From: Wenjunlia vitaminophila DSM 41686
Lineage (GTDB): Bacteria; Actinomycetota; Actinomycetes; Streptomycetales; Streptomycetaceae
Assembly: GCF_000380165.1 (NCBI RefSeq)
Contig: NZ_KB904688.1
Span: 1-38,875, forward strand
Direction: 5' to 3'
Length of the DNA: 38,875 nucleotides
Part shown: piece after piece, positions 24,731 to 34,064 of the stretch
Layout of the letters: every line of letters begins with the position of its first letter
Numbering within the stretch: position 1 is the stretch's first letter
Program-made: the position numbers and the translations under genes
Notes under the pieces: generated by a model
What the model was told of the DNA's origin: nothing
The model's database searches: none
Seen by the model: the letters and a program-made list of their open reading frames with translations, nothing else

Positions 24731-26146
24731 TCAGGGATGCAGGTCGGTGATGGCCTCGGCGAGCGCGCCCGGCACGTCCCCCACGTGTCGGTGCTGGCCG
24801 TCGGCGACGATCTGGCGCCCACCGACCACCACGTGCCGCACATCGGCCGCGGTGGCGGCGAACACCGCAGTCTCCACGCCCCACCGGGCGGGTGGGCCGG
24901 CGGTGCGCACGCTGTCCAGGGCGATCGTGACCAGGTCGGCGTGCGCGCCGGGGGCGATGCGTCCCGCGTCCGGCCAGCCGAGCGCGGCGTGCCCGGCCCC
25001 GGTGGCGGCCCACAGGAGCTGCGCCGCGGTGAAGTGGCCCCTGGCCCGGGTGCGCAGCCGCTCGTCCAACTCCACCGCCCTGGCCTCCTCGAACATGTCG
25101 ATCACCGCGTGGCTGTCGCTGCCCAGGCTGAGCGGGCTGCCGACCGCGGCCAGCGCCGTCGCCGGGCCGATGCCGTCGGCGAGGTCCCGCTCGGTGGTCG
25201 GGCACAGGCACACCCCGGTGCCACCGCCGCCGAGCAGGGCGGTGTCCTCCTCGGTGAGGTGGGTGGCGTGCACGGCGGTGCTGCGGGGTCCGAGGACGCC
25301 GTGGTCGTGCAGGAGCCGGGTGGGGGTGCGGCCGTGCGCGGCGAGGCACGCCTCGTTCTCCGCGGTCTGTTCGGACAGGTGGACGTGGAGCGGGGCGCCG
25401 TGGGTCCGTGCCCAGTCGGCGACGGTGTCGAGCTGGTCCTCCGGGACCGCCCGGACGGAGTGCACCGCGGCGCCCACCCGCACGTGCTCCCGGCCCCGCG
25501 CCGCCCTGGCCAGGGCGTCCACCCGGCCCGCCCAGGCGTCCGCGTCCCCGTCGCTGAACCGCCGTTGGGGCTCGGTGGGCGGCTCGCCGAACCCCGACGA
25601 CAGGTAGCAGGTGTCCAGCAGGGTGATCCGGATGCCGGCCTCCGCCGCGGCCTGGAGCAGCGCCTCCCCCATGGCGTTGGGGTCGGCGTACCGCGCGCCG
25701 CCCGGGGCGTGGTGCAGGTAGTGGAACTCGCCGACGGCGGTGATCCCGGCCAGCGCCATCTCCGCGTAGACCGCGCGGGCCAGCGGGAGGTACGTGTCCG
25801 GGGTGAGCCGGTCCGCCACCGCGTACATCGTCTCCCGCCAGGTCCAGAACGAGCCCGGCGCGGTGGCCCGCGGGTCGCGGCGCTGGGAGGTGCCGCGCAG
25901 CGCCCGGTGGAAGGCGTGGCTGTGCGCGTTGGCCAGGCCGGGCACGGTGAGACCGCGCAGCACCACGGCCCCCGGCGGTGGCTGGGGGACGCCGGAGCGG
26001 ACGGCGGTGACGCGCCCGTCGGCGGTCTCCACCAGGACTCCGGAACGCACCGGCCCCGTCCCCCCCGCGCCGTCGCCCGGGGCGGCCTCGGGCCCCGGCG
26101 GGCTCCCGGTCCAGGCGTGTTCGGCCCAGTAGCTGGTCACCGGCAT
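24731..26146 (-). CDS. hutF: Formimidoylglutamate deiminase
   Basis: 471-aa amidohydrolase that converts N-formimino-L-glutamate to N-formyl-L-glutamate and ammonia. Recognised by [20 protein letters not shown] (metal HxH), [55 protein letters not shown] and [23 protein letters not shown] 26146 gives a 10-bp overlap with the upstream M20 gene; GTG 26140 would give a GTGA overlap and is the alternative. Its presence means the pathway goes through formylglutamate, so a deformylase is needed. Confidence 0.94.
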   Translation of the reverse strand: MPVTSYWAEHAWTGSPPGPEAAPGDGAGGTGPVRSGVLVETADGRVTAVRSGVPQPPPGAVVLRGLTVPGLANAHSHAFHRALRGTSQRRDPRATAPGSFWTWRETMYAVADRLTPDTYLPLARAVYAEMALAGITAVGEFHYLHHAPGGARYADPNAMGEALLQAAAEAGIRITLLDTCYLSSGFGEPPTEPQRRFSDGDADAWAGRVDALARAARGREHVRVGAAVHSVRAVPEDQLDTVADWARTHGAPLHVHLSEQTAENEACLAAHGRTPTRLLHDHGVLGPRSTAVHATHLTEEDTALLGGGGTGVCLCPTTERDLADGIGPATALAAVGSPLSLGSDSHAVIDMFEEARAVELDERLRTRARGHFTAAQLLWAATGAGHAALGWPDAGRIAPGAHADLVTIALDSVRTAGPPARWGVETAVFAATAADVRHVVVGGRQIVADGQHRHVGDVPGALAEAITDLHP

Positions 26147-27396
26147 GCCAGCCCCGAAAGGACGTCGGCGAGCGCCCCCACCCCGGCCAGGCAGTCGGCG
26201 GTGGTCGCGGACTCGTCGGGCGCGTGCGACACACCCGTGGGGTTGCGGACGAACAGCATGGCGGTGGGCACCGTTCCGGAGAGCACACCGGCGTCGTGGC
26301 CGGCCCCGGTGGCCAGCGTCGGCACCCCGCCGAGCAGCTCGTTGGTCCGGTCCCGCAGGGCGTGCGGGAACACCACCTCGGGGGAGAACGACTCCCTGAC
26401 CACCCGCACCGACACCCCGTCCCGCTGTCCGCGCTCGACCGCCGCCCGCTCGATCTCCCCGACCATCGCCTCCAAGTCCGCCCCGTCCGCGGCCCGCGCG
26501 TCGAGCCAGCCGCTGACCAGCGACGCGATGGCGTTGACCCCGTTGGGCCGCACCTCGACCTTGCCGAAGGTCGCCAGCGCCTCCGCGAGGCGGGCCTTCT
26601 TCCTGGCCGTGAGCACCGTGTTGGCGTAGGTCAGCATGGGGTCGCGGCGGTCCTCGAGCCGCGTGGTGCCCGCGTGGTTGGCGGTGCCGCCGAAGTCGAA
26701 CCGCCACCGGCCGTGCGGCCAGATCGCCCCGGCCACCGCCACCGGGTACGGGGTCTGCTCGAGCTGCCGGCCCTGCTCGATGTGGAGTTCGACGAAAGCC
26801 CCGATCCGGGCCAGGCGCTCCGGGTCCGGGCCGATCGCGTCGGGGTCGCGGCCCGCCCGTTCCAGCACCCGGGCCAACGTGACGCCGTCACCGTCCCGCA
26901 GTTCCCGGGCGCGTTCCGGGCTCAGCACCCCCGCCGCCAGCCGGGAGCCGACGCAGGCAACCCCGAACCTGGCGCCCTCCTCGTCCACGAAGTTGACCAC
27001 GCCGAGCGGGCGCCGCGGCGCCACCCCCCGCGCGCGCAGCTCGTCCAGCGCGGCGAACGCGGAGACCACCCCGAGCGGTCCGTCGAAGGCCCCGCCGTCC
27101 GGCACCGAGTCCAGGTGTGACCCGGTGACCACGGCGTCACCCGCCGCCGGGTCGCCCCACCACGCCCACTGGTTGCCGTTGCGGTCCTCCTCGTAGCGGA
27201 GCCCCCGGGCCCGCGCGGCGGCGGCGAACCACTCCCGGCACTCGGCGTCCGCGGGCGTCCAGGCGAACCTGCGGTACCCCCCGGTCGAGGCGACGCGCCC
27301 CACCGGCAGCAGTTCGCTCCACAGCCGGCGGAACCCGTCCTCCGCCGCGCCCGTCGGGGCCGCCGTCGCCGCGCTGTCCGCCGCGCCCGCCGTCAC
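26137..27396 (-). CDS. M20-family amidohydrolase (allantoate amidohydrolase type), probable N-formylglutamate hydrolase
   Basis: 419-aa dinuclear metal hydrolase of the allantoate/N-carbamoyl-amino-acid amidohydrolase group. Metal and catalytic motifs are [55 protein letters not shown] (dimer/substrate domain), [13 protein letters not shown] and [10 protein letters not shown]. Similarity alone says allantoate or ureido substrate. Its position between hutU and hutF, with GTGA overlap to hutU and a 10-bp overlap with hutF, argues for removal of the formyl group from N-formylglutamate. No hutG homologue is in the window. That role is inferred, not shown. Confidence 0.9.
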   Translation of the reverse strand: MTAGAADSAATAAPTGAAEDGFRRLWSELLPVGRVASTGGYRRFAWTPADAECREWFAAAARARGLRYEEDRNGNQWAWWGDPAAGDAVVTGSHLDSVPDGGAFDGPLGVVSAFAALDELRARGVAPRRPLGVVNFVDEEGARFGVACVGSRLAAGVLSPERARELRDGDGVTLARVLERAGRDPDAIGPDPERLARIGAFVELHIEQGRQLEQTPYPVAVAGAIWPHGRWRFDFGGTANHAGTTRLEDRRDPMLTYANTVLTARKKARLAEALATFGKVEVRPNGVNAIASLVSGWLDARAADGADLEAMVGEIERAAVERGQRDGVSVRVVRESFSPEVVFPHALRDRTNELLGGVPTLATGAGHDAGVLSGTVPTAMLFVRNPTGVSHAPDESATTADCLAGVGALADVLSGLACR

Positions 27397-29060
27397 TCGC
27401 CCTCCCGCATCGGCACCCGCACGTCCCGCTCCCGCGCCACCCGTTCCGCCTGCTCGTAGCCCGCGTCCACGTGCCGGATCACGCCCATGCCCGGGTCGTT
27501 GGTCAGCACCCGGCGGATCTTCTCCCCGGCCAGCGCGGTGCCGTCCGCCACGGTGACCTGGCCGGCGTGGAGCGACCGTCCCATCCCCACGCCGCCGCCG
27601 TGGTGGATGGACACCCAGGAGGCGCCGGAGGCCACGTTCACCATGGCGTTGAGCATCGGCCAGTCGGCGATGGCGTCCGAACCGTCCAACATCGCCTCGG
27701 TCTCCCGGTAGGGGGAGGCCACCGAGCCGCAGTCCAGGTGGTCCCGCCCGATCACCACGGGGGCGGACAGCTCGCCGCTGGCCACCATGTCGTTGAACCG
27801 CTCCCCCGCCCGGTCCCGCTCGCCGTAGCCCAGCCAGCAGATCCGCGCCGGCAGTCCCTGGAACCGCACCCGTTCCCCCGCCATCCGGATCCACCGGGCG
27901 AGCGACTCGTTCTGCGGGAACAGCTCCAGGATCGCCCGGTCGGTGGCCGCGATGTCCGCGGGGTCCCCGGACAGCGCCGCCCACCGGAACGGCCCCTTGC
28001 CCTCGCAGAACAGCGGCCGGATGTAGGCGGGCACGAACCCGGGGAAGTCGAACGCCCGCTGGTAGCCGGCGAGCTGGGCCTCCCCGCGGATGGAGTTGCC
28101 GTAGTCGAACACCTCGGCCCCGGCGTCCTGGAACCCGACCATGGCCTCCACGTGCCGGGCCATGGACTCCCGGGCCCGTCGCACGAAGTCCGCGGGCTTG
28201 TCCGCGGCGTACTGGGCCATGTCCGCGAAGTCCACCCCGAGCGGCAGGTACCGCAGCGGGTCGTGGGCGCTGGTCTGGTCGGTGACCACGTCGATCGGCG
28301 CACCGGTCGCCAGCAGGTGCGGCACCAGCTCGGCCGCGTTGCCCAGCACCCCGATCGACAGCGGCCTGCGCTGGTCCCTCGCCTCGGTGGCCAGCCGCAG
28401 CGCGTCGTCCAGGGAGTCGGCGCGGACGTCGAGGTAGCGGTGCTCGATGCGCCGTTCGATGGCCCTCGGGTCGCAGTCCACGCACAGGGCCACCCCACCG
28501 TTCATGGTGACGGCCAGCGGTTGGGCGCCACCCATGCCGCCGAGCCCGGCGGTCAGCGTGATCGTCCCGGCCAGTGAGCCGCCGAACCGCTTGGCGGCGA
28601 CCGCGGCGAAGGTCTCGTAGGTGCCCTGGAGGATGCCCTGGGTGCCGATGTAGATCCAGGACCCCGCGGTCATCTGCCCGTACATGGTCAGCCCCAACGC
28701 CTCCAGGCGGCGGAACTCCTCCCAGTTCGCCCAGTCCCCGACCAGGTTGGAGTTGGCGATGAGCACGCGCGGCGCCCACTCGTGGGTGGTCATCACCCCG
28801 ACGGGCCGGCCGGACTGCACCAGCATGGTCTCGTCCTGGCGCAGCCCGCGCAGGGTCCGCACCATTGCGTCGAAGGAGGGCCAGTCCCTCGCTGCCTTGC
28901 CACTGCCTCCGTAGACCACCAACTGGTCGGGGTGCTCGGCGACCTCGGGATCGAGGTTGTTCTGGAGCATCCGCAACGCGGCCTCCTGCGGCCAGCCCCG
29001 CGCGCTCAGGGTGGTGCCCCGGGGGGCCGAGACGGGGCGGGGTCCAAAGATGGCGGACAC
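27393..29060 (-). CDS. hutU: Urocanate hydratase
   Basis: 555-aa NAD-dependent urocanase that turns urocanate into 4-imidazolone-5-propionate. Conserved regions seen are [71 protein letters not shown] (NAD binding), [20 protein letters not shown], the catalytic Cys in [18 protein letters not shown], and [22 protein letters not shown] 29060 gives the family-typical N-terminus. It is the first structural gene of the operon, with a 234-bp regulatory gap before it. Confidence 0.97.
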   Translation of the reverse strand: MSAIFGPRPVSAPRGTTLSARGWPQEAALRMLQNNLDPEVAEHPDQLVVYGGSGKAARDWPSFDAMVRTLRGLRQDETMLVQSGRPVGVMTTHEWAPRVLIANSNLVGDWANWEEFRRLEALGLTMYGQMTAGSWIYIGTQGILQGTYETFAAVAAKRFGGSLAGTITLTAGLGGMGGAQPLAVTMNGGVALCVDCDPRAIERRIEHRYLDVRADSLDDALRLATEARDQRRPLSIGVLGNAAELVPHLLATGAPIDVVTDQTSAHDPLRYLPLGVDFADMAQYAADKPADFVRRARESMARHVEAMVGFQDAGAEVFDYGNSIRGEAQLAGYQRAFDFPGFVPAYIRPLFCEGKGPFRWAALSGDPADIAATDRAILELFPQNESLARWIRMAGERVRFQGLPARICWLGYGERDRAGERFNDMVASGELSAPVVIGRDHLDCGSVASPYRETEAMLDGSDAIADWPMLNAMVNVASGASWVSIHHGGGVGMGRSLHAGQVTVADGTALAGEKIRRVLTNDPGMGVIRHVDAGYEQAERVARERDVRVPMREGE

Positions 29061-29087
29061 GGACGGTGCCTCCGGTCGGTCGACTGC

Positions 29088-29117
29088 GGTGACGGGTGGA
29101 CCAGGGTGACGGGTGGA
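29088..29117. repeat. Tandem 13-bp direct repeat in the hutU leader
   Basis: GGTGACGGGTGGA occurs at 29088-29100 and 29105-29117, a 17-bp period, 28-57 bp upstream of the hutU start. It may be a regulator site or a leader RNA element. Confidence 0.5.
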
Positions 29118-29146
29118 GCAGGTGGCTGACCGACCAGGATCTCTGG

Positions 29147-29192
29147 TGGATCAATCCATTCACATACTTGCTGCCTGAATAGAAATCGTCAA
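29147..29192 (-). promoter_or_regulatory. Candidate promoter and operator of the hut operon
   Basis: An AT-rich island upstream of hutU. On the minus strand TTGACG (29192-29187) can serve as -35, with AAGTAT (29169-29164) at 17-bp spacing as a poor -10. Two inverted repeats overlap or follow it: ATTCA (29158-29162) with TGAAT (29176-29180), and TGGAT-CA-ATCCA (29147-29158). They are plausible binding sites for the RpiR-type regulator encoded upstream. Confidence 0.4.
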
Positions 29193-29294
29193 CGCCGCCG
29201 CGCGGGCCGGCCACTGACGGCGTCCGCCGGTCCCGGGCGCCGTGCCAGGTCCGCCGGGGGCCGGTCCGCCGGGTACCGGGTCCGGGCCACCGGG

Positions 29295-30164
29295 TCACTG
29301 GGCGAACAGCCCCCGGGCAGCCGCCGCCGCGTCGAACGACTCCAGGCGGGCCTGGGCGTCCGGCAGGGCGTCGCACATGGCTTCGAGCAGGACCCGCCCC
29401 AGCATCATCGGAGCGCAGGCCGTGTCGAAGGCCAGCCCGGTGCCGACCGCGGCCGGCAACAGCACGTCGCTGTGCGCCGCCACCGGCGTGAAGGTGCTGT
29501 CCGCGACGGTCACCACCCACAGGCCGGTCTCCCTGGCGTGCGCCAGGGCCCGGACCACCTCGCGCGGATGGCGCGGCAGGGCGAAGCACAGCAACGCGGT
29601 CGCCCCCGCCCGCCGGGCCTGGTCGATCCGGTCCCACAGCACCGACCCGCCCTCGTCGAGCAGCCGCACGTCGGGGTGGACCTTCGCCGCGAAGTACGCG
29701 AACCCGCGGGCCTGCGCGGAGGCCGCCCGCAGTCCGAGCACCGGCAGCGGCCGGGACGCGGCGAGCCTGCGGCCCGCACCGGTCACCGGCTCCGGGTCGG
29801 CCAGCAGCGCGGCGAGCTGGCGCAGGTTCTCCGCCTCGGCGTGCAACGCCTGCTGCAACGCGTTCCCGGCCGGCGGCTCCGCCGCCCCGGCCACCGCGCC
29901 GCCCGGCGCCGGTGCTTCGGCCAGGGCCTCGCGCAGTGCCCGGCGCAGCGCCGGGTAGCCGTCGAAGCCCATCGCGACGGCGAACCTGGTCACCGACGGC
30001 TGGCTCACCCCGGCCAGCTCGGCCACCTCGACGCTGGACAGGAACGGTGCGTCGTCGGCCCGGCGGACCAGGTTGTGCGCGATGCGGCGCTGGGTCGGGG
30101 TCAGCCGGTGCCCCTCGAACAGGGTCAGCAGCCGGGCGGCGGGCCCGGCGTCCCCGTGCACCAT
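29295..30164 (-). CDS. MurR/RpiR family transcriptional regulator, probable hut regulator
   Basis: 289 aa. The N-terminal HTH domain (about 10-80) includes TPTQRRIAHNLV, FLSSVEVAELAGVSQPSVTR and FAVAMGFDGYPALRRAL. A SIS sugar-isomerase-like ligand domain (about 125-260) has VLGLRAASAQARGFAYFAAK, LLCFALPRHPREVVRALAHA and a late THSD-like AAHSDVLLPA. It lies directly upstream of hutU on the same strand. RpiR-type regulators next to hutU are, from memory, common in actinomycetes. ATG 30164 has a strong GAGGAGG; a GTG at 30197 overlaps the matB stop as GTGA but has no Shine-Dalgarno. The effector, perhaps urocanate or a sugar phosphate, is unknown. Confidence 0.92.
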   Translation of the reverse strand: MVHGDAGPAARLLTLFEGHRLTPTQRRIAHNLVRRADDAPFLSSVEVAELAGVSQPSVTRFAVAMGFDGYPALRRALREALAEAPAPGGAVAGAAEPPAGNALQQALHAEAENLRQLAALLADPEPVTGAGRRLAASRPLPVLGLRAASAQARGFAYFAAKVHPDVRLLDEGGSVLWDRIDQARRAGATALLCFALPRHPREVVRALAHARETGLWVVTVADSTFTPVAAHSDVLLPAAVGTGLAFDTACAPMMLGRVLLEAMCDALPDAQARLESFDAAAAARGLFAQ

Positions 30165-30193
30165 CGACACCTCCTCGGGGTGGTCGCTCTCGG

Positions 30194-31594
30194 TCACAGC
30201 GGTGGCAGCAGTTTCTTCTGCGGCTTGCCCATGGCGTTGCGCGGCAGTTCGTCCAGGAAGCGGACCACCCGGGGCCGCTTGTGCACGGACAGCGAACGGG
30301 CCACGAAGTCGATCAGTTCGTCGCCGGTGACCCCCTCGGCGACCACATAGGCCACGACCTGCTGCCCCAGGTCGTCGTGGGGCGCCCCGACCACCGCGAC
30401 CTCCCGCACCGCGGGGTGGTCGAGCAGGGCGTTCTCCACCTCTCCGGCCCCGATCCGGTAGCCACCGCTCTTGATCAGGTCAGTGGAGGCCCGGCCGACG
30501 ATGCGATGGGTCCCGTCCGGTTCGATCACCGCCATGTCCCCGGTGCGGAACCAGCCGTCACCGGTGAACGACGCGGCGGTCGCCTCCGGCCGGTGCAGGT
30601 AACCGGAGAAGAGGGTCGGCCCCTGCACCTGCAACTCACCGATCCCGTCCTCGTCCTGCTCCACCAGCCGGGTGCGCACTCCGGACACCGGGACCCCCAC
30701 GGCTCCGGGGCGGCGTTCACCGTCCGCCCGGGCACTCACCGTGATCAACGTCTCGGTCATCCCGTAGCGCTCCACCGGGCGGTGTCCGGTGAGCCCTTCC
30801 AGGGCGGAGAAGACCGACGCGGGCAGCGGCGCGCTCCCGGACACCAGCAGCCGCGCCGACCGCAGCGCACCCGCCGCGGCCGGGTCCGCCGCCACCCGGC
30901 CCCACACGGTGGGCACCCCGAAGTACAGGCTGCCGCCCGCCGCCGCGTACCGCTGCGGCGTCGGCCGCCCGGTGTGCACCAGCCGGCTCCCCACCCGCAG
31001 CGCCCCCAGCACCCCGAGCACCAGGCCGTGCACGTGGAACAGCGGCAGCCCGTGGACCAGCGTGTCCCGCGGTGTCCAGGCCCAGGCCTCGGCGAGCGCG
31101 TCGAGGTCGGCCGCGACCGCGGAACGCGTCAGCAACACGCCCTTGGGCGACCCCGTGGTGCCGGAGGTGTAGAGGACCAGGGCGGTGGCGTCGGCCGACG
31201 GCTCGGACAGCGCGGCCTCGGCCGGTCCCGCCGCGCCCCGCGCCCACGGGTCCACCGGCACCGCCTGGAGACCGGTGTCCCCCCAGCCCTCCGGGGCCGC
31301 GCCGAGCAACAGGGCCGCCCCCGAGTCCCGCAGGACGTGCCCCCGCTCCACCGGTCCCGCGTCCGGCGGCACGGGAACCACGGGGACCCCGGCGAGCAGC
31401 CCCGCCACCACCGCGGTCACCGTCTCCAACGTGGGGGTGGCGGGCACCGCCGCGGCGGGGGCCCCGACGAGCCGGACGGCCAACGCGGTGGCGGCCAGCA
31501 GCAGGCCCTCGCGCGAGGTCCGCTGCCCGTCGACCGTCACCGCGTCCGGGGTGTCGTCGCTGCCGGGAGCGACCAGCACGTCCATCAGCGTCAT
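30194..31594 (-). CDS. matB: Malonyl-CoA synthetase-like acyl-CoA ligase (MatB type)
   Basis: 466-aa adenylate-forming enzyme. Motifs: P-loop VLYTSGTTGSPKGVLLTRS, GMTETLITVSA, GWFRTGDMAV, and the C-terminal hinge and lysine region in LPRNAMGKPQKKLLPPL. The segment SGGYRIGAGEVENALLDHPA resembles Streptomyces MatB, which makes malonyl-CoA and methylmalonyl-CoA from the free acids. The specificity call rests on that memory, so another small acid is possible. The ATG follows GGAGG by 7 nt. Its stop overlaps an upstream in-frame GTG of the RpiR gene, so the two are probably co-transcribed. Confidence 0.85.
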   Translation of the reverse strand: MTLMDVLVAPGSDDTPDAVTVDGQRTSREGLLLAATALAVRLVGAPAAAVPATPTLETVTAVVAGLLAGVPVVPVPPDAGPVERGHVLRDSGAALLLGAAPEGWGDTGLQAVPVDPWARGAAGPAEAALSEPSADATALVLYTSGTTGSPKGVLLTRSAVAADLDALAEAWAWTPRDTLVHGLPLFHVHGLVLGVLGALRVGSRLVHTGRPTPQRYAAAGGSLYFGVPTVWGRVAADPAAAGALRSARLLVSGSAPLPASVFSALEGLTGHRPVERYGMTETLITVSARADGERRPGAVGVPVSGVRTRLVEQDEDGIGELQVQGPTLFSGYLHRPEATAASFTGDGWFRTGDMAVIEPDGTHRIVGRASTDLIKSGGYRIGAGEVENALLDHPAVREVAVVGAPHDDLGQQVVAYVVAEGVTGDELIDFVARSLSVHKRPRVVRFLDELPRNAMGKPQKKLLPPL

Positions 31595-31924
31595 CGGCTT
31601 CCTCCGGGGAAGACCCGCCCTCGGCGGGAAGGAACGGACTCCTGTCGGAGCAGGCGGGGACCGGACCACCAGCACGGCGGTCCGGTGTCCACAACCTATC
31701 GCCGGACCTCCCCCGCCCCGACGGGAACGTCGCGCCCGGAGCCGGGGCTGCCGGCCGCCGAAGGGTTTCCCGTAGGGATCGCCCCGTAGGGAACCCCCGG
31801 TGGCGGGGCCGGTGGCGGTGGGGGGCGCCGCGGTGCGGGCGGCGTCCGGGGAGGGGCATCTCCGGGGTGCGAGCCCGACCTGGGGAGGAGGCGCCGGGGC
31901 GGCGGCGTCCCTAGCCTGTGGTCC
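31595..31924. promoter_or_regulatory. Divergent intergenic region with repeats between matB and the small membrane protein gene
   Basis: 330 bp without a gene. It holds a direct repeat CCGTAGGGA at 31770-31778 and 31784-31792, embedded in an imperfect inverted repeat (GGGTTTCCC at about 31763-31771, GGGAACCC at about 31790-31797). A TAGCCT -10-like hexamer at 31913-31918 lies 6 nt before the ATG at 31925 and suggests a leaderless transcript for the rightward gene. The matB promoter must also lie here. Confidence 0.45.
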
Positions 31925-32284
31925 ATGAGTGCGCGGGAGAACGAGTTGAAGAAGGAGCTCGGTGCGACCCTGGAGGCCCGGAAGGAACTCGGGGACGAGT
32001 ACGAGTCGGCCCTGATCGAGTCGTTCCTCGACAAGCTCGACACGCGGCTGGAGAGCCAGGTCGAGCAGAAGGTGCGGCGCGGGCTGGCCGAGCGGACCAC
32101 CAGCAGCCACCGGCCCCCCGAGCAGCCCAAGCGGCCGTTCCAGGACTCCCTGCCGTACGTCTCGTTGGCCTTCGCGATCCCGCTGTCCGCGATCGGCGGG
32201 GAGGCGGGCGGGCTGCCCGGGCTGCTGATCTCGTGGCTGGGGATCGTCGGCGTCAACGTGGCCGCCTTCTGGCACCGCCGCTGA
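31925..32284 (+). CDS. Small membrane protein with N-terminal coiled-coil-like region
   Basis: 119 aa of unknown function. Residues 1-55 are strongly charged and helical (ENELKKELGATLEARKELGD, then LIESFLDKLDTRLESQVEQK). A short Pro linker follows, then one or two membrane segments (about 77-115) ending in WHRR. The architecture is common among small actinomycete membrane proteins. No Shine-Dalgarno is evident, in line with a leaderless start. It stands alone between matB and the cystathionine beta-synthase gene. Confidence 0.8.
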   Translation: MSARENELKKELGATLEARKELGDEYESALIESFLDKLDTRLESQVEQKVRRGLAERTTSSHRPPEQPKRPFQDSLPYVSLAFAIPLSAIGGEAGGLPGLLISWLGIVGVNVAAFWHRR

Positions 32285-32391
32285 TCGCCCCGCGGTCCGG
32301 TGGTCCGGCGGGTCCGTGCCGGGCGGTTCCCCGGTCCGTTTCCGGACCGGGGTGCCGGTGGCGCACGACCGGCTTCCTATCCCGCACCGCT

Positions 32392-32411
32392 TAGGCTGCC
32401 CGCGAGGCAGC
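32392..32411 (+). promoter_or_regulatory. Candidate -10 and leader hairpin upstream of cystathionine beta-synthase
   Basis: TAGGCT (32392-32397) matches the hexamer before the TIGR03089-type gene and would start a leader of about 90 nt. GCTGCC/GGCAGC (32395-32400 and 32406-32411) can form a small stem. I see no known riboswitch fold. Confidence 0.3.
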
Positions 32412-32493
32412 ACGCATCCGGTACGGCCGCGCGACCGCGGGGCTCCGAGCGTGTGAGGCCCGGCACCACGCGTCGGACGACCCCGGAGGACCT

Positions 32494-33876
32494 GTGCAGT
32501 ACTACGAGTCGATGATCGATCTGGTCGGCAACACCCCGCTGGTGCGGTTGAACCGCGTCACCCAGGGGCTCCGGGCCACCGTTCTGGCCAAGGTCGAGTA
32601 CTTCAACCCGGGCGGCTCGGTGAAGGACCGGATCGCCGTACGGATGATCGAGGCCGCCGAGCGGTCCGGGCAACTCCGGCCAGGCGGCACCATCGTGGAG
32701 CCCACCTCGGGCAACACCGGGGTCGGTCTGGCGATCGTGGCGCAGCAACGCGGCTACCGCTGCGTCTTCGTCTGCCCCGACAAGGTCTCCACCGACAAGA
32801 TCAACGTCCTGCGGGCCTACGGCGCCGAGGTGGTGGTCTGCCCCACCGCCGTGGACCCCGAGCACCCGGAGTCCTACTACAACGTCTCGGACCGACTGGT
32901 CAGGGAGATCCCCGACGCCTGGAAACCGGACCAGTACTCCAACCCCAACAACCCGCTCTCCCACTACCACTCCACCGGCCCCGAGCTGTGGGAGCAGACC
33001 GAGGGGCGGATCACCCACTTCGTCGCCGGCATCGGCACCGGGGGCACCATCTCCGGAACCGGCCGGTACCTGAAGGAGGTCTCCTCCGGCCGGGTGCGGG
33101 TCATCGGGGCGGACCCGGAGGGCTCGGTCTACTCGGGCGGCTCCGGGCGCCCCTACCTGGTCGAGGGGGTCGGCGAGGACTTCTGGCCGACCGCCTACGA
33201 CCAGCAGGTGCCCGACGAGATCATCGCCGTGTCGGACAAGGACTCCTTCCAGATGACCCGCCGCCTGGCGAAGGAGGAGGGTCTGCTGGTGGGCGGCTCC
33301 TGCGGCATGGCCGTGGCCGCCGCCCTGCGCGCCGCGCGGGACCTGGGGCCGGACGACGTGGTGGTGGTGCTGCTCCCGGACTCCGGCCGCGGCTACCTGT
33401 CGAAGATCTTCAACGACGAGTGGATGGCGGACTACGGGTTCCTGGAGGAGGGCGGCCCCCTGGAACGGGTCTCCGACGTGGTGTCCCACCGCGACGGCGG
33501 CCTTCCCGAGCTGGTGCACATGCACCCGGGCGAGACCGTGGGCGAGGCCATCGACGTGCTGCGCGAGTACGGCGTCTCGCAGATGCCGGTCGTCAAGCCC
33601 GGCGCCGGGCACCCCGACGTGATGGCCGCCGAGGTGGTGGGGTCGATCGTCGAGCGGGAGCTGCTGGACGCCCTGTTCCACGGCCGGGCGATGCTGGGCG
33701 ACCCGCTGGACAAGCACATGTCGCCGCCGCTCCCGCAGGTCGGCTCCGGTGAGCCGGTCGCGGACCTGATGGCCGCCCTGCAACGGGCGGACGCCGCGGT
33801 GGTCCTGGTCGAGGGCAAGCCCCGGGGCGTCCTGTCCCGGCAGGACCTGCTGGCGTACCTCGCCACCAAGGCCTGA
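32494..33876 (+). CDS. Cystathionine beta-synthase
   Basis: 460-aa PLP enzyme condensing serine and homocysteine to cystathionine (transsulfuration). Lys44 in YFNPGGSVKDRIAVR is the PLP lysine; the substrate loop TSGNTGVGLA and the phosphate loop GIGTGGTISGTGRYLKE are present. Two CBS domains follow the catalytic core (about 335-455; MHPGETVGEAIDVLREYGV and PLPQVGSGEPVADLMAALQR-type segments). It has no N-terminal heme domain. The GTG start follows GGAGG by 5 nt. The usual partner, cystathionine gamma-lyase, is not in the window. O-acetylserine-dependent activity is a possible alternative for such proteins. Confidence 0.94.
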   Translation: MQYYESMIDLVGNTPLVRLNRVTQGLRATVLAKVEYFNPGGSVKDRIAVRMIEAAERSGQLRPGGTIVEPTSGNTGVGLAIVAQQRGYRCVFVCPDKVSTDKINVLRAYGAEVVVCPTAVDPEHPESYYNVSDRLVREIPDAWKPDQYSNPNNPLSHYHSTGPELWEQTEGRITHFVAGIGTGGTISGTGRYLKEVSSGRVRVIGADPEGSVYSGGSGRPYLVEGVGEDFWPTAYDQQVPDEIIAVSDKDSFQMTRRLAKEEGLLVGGSCGMAVAAALRAARDLGPDDVVVVLLPDSGRGYLSKIFNDEWMADYGFLEEGGPLERVSDVVSHRDGGLPELVHMHPGETVGEAIDVLREYGVSQMPVVKPGAGHPDVMAAEVVGSIVERELLDALFHGRAMLGDPLDKHMSPPLPQVGSGEPVADLMAALQRADAAVVLVEGKPRGVLSRQDLLAYLATKA

Positions 33877-34064
33877 ACCGCGGGGCGCCCGGCCGGCGGA
33901 CGCCCCCGCGGCGGGCGGTGGGCGGCGTCGCCGCCTGACGTGAGGTCACGGACACGGATGGGGCGGACACAGAACAGCGGGACAAATGGGGGCCTGTGTC
34001 AGCCGAAAGCAATAAAGTAGTCAGGGAAGGGGACAAGCCGGCGCACTGGGGGTGAGACGCACTC

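Noticed and set aside
23037-25607. An 856-residue plus-strand frame crossing sigF, hutI and hutF
   Set aside because: Antisense or out-of-frame to well-recognised genes, with His/Arg/Gly-rich composition typical of antisense frames.
23535-26288. A single 917-residue open frame on the minus strand covering hutI and the region of hutF
   Set aside because: Only the last 392 residues (from GTG 24713) are HutI; the upstream part is the wrong frame of hutF, rich in Arg and Pro as shadows of high-GC genes are.
26137-29637. A 1166-residue minus-strand frame that looks like a giant multidomain protein
   Set aside because: Only the last 419 residues are the M20 enzyme. The remainder is the alternate frame of hutU and part of the RpiR region, with no domain signal.
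32380-32493. Possible riboswitch (SAM or SAH type) before cystathionine beta-synthase
   Set aside because: Only one small stem is visible; none of the conserved junction sequences of those riboswitches could be recognised.
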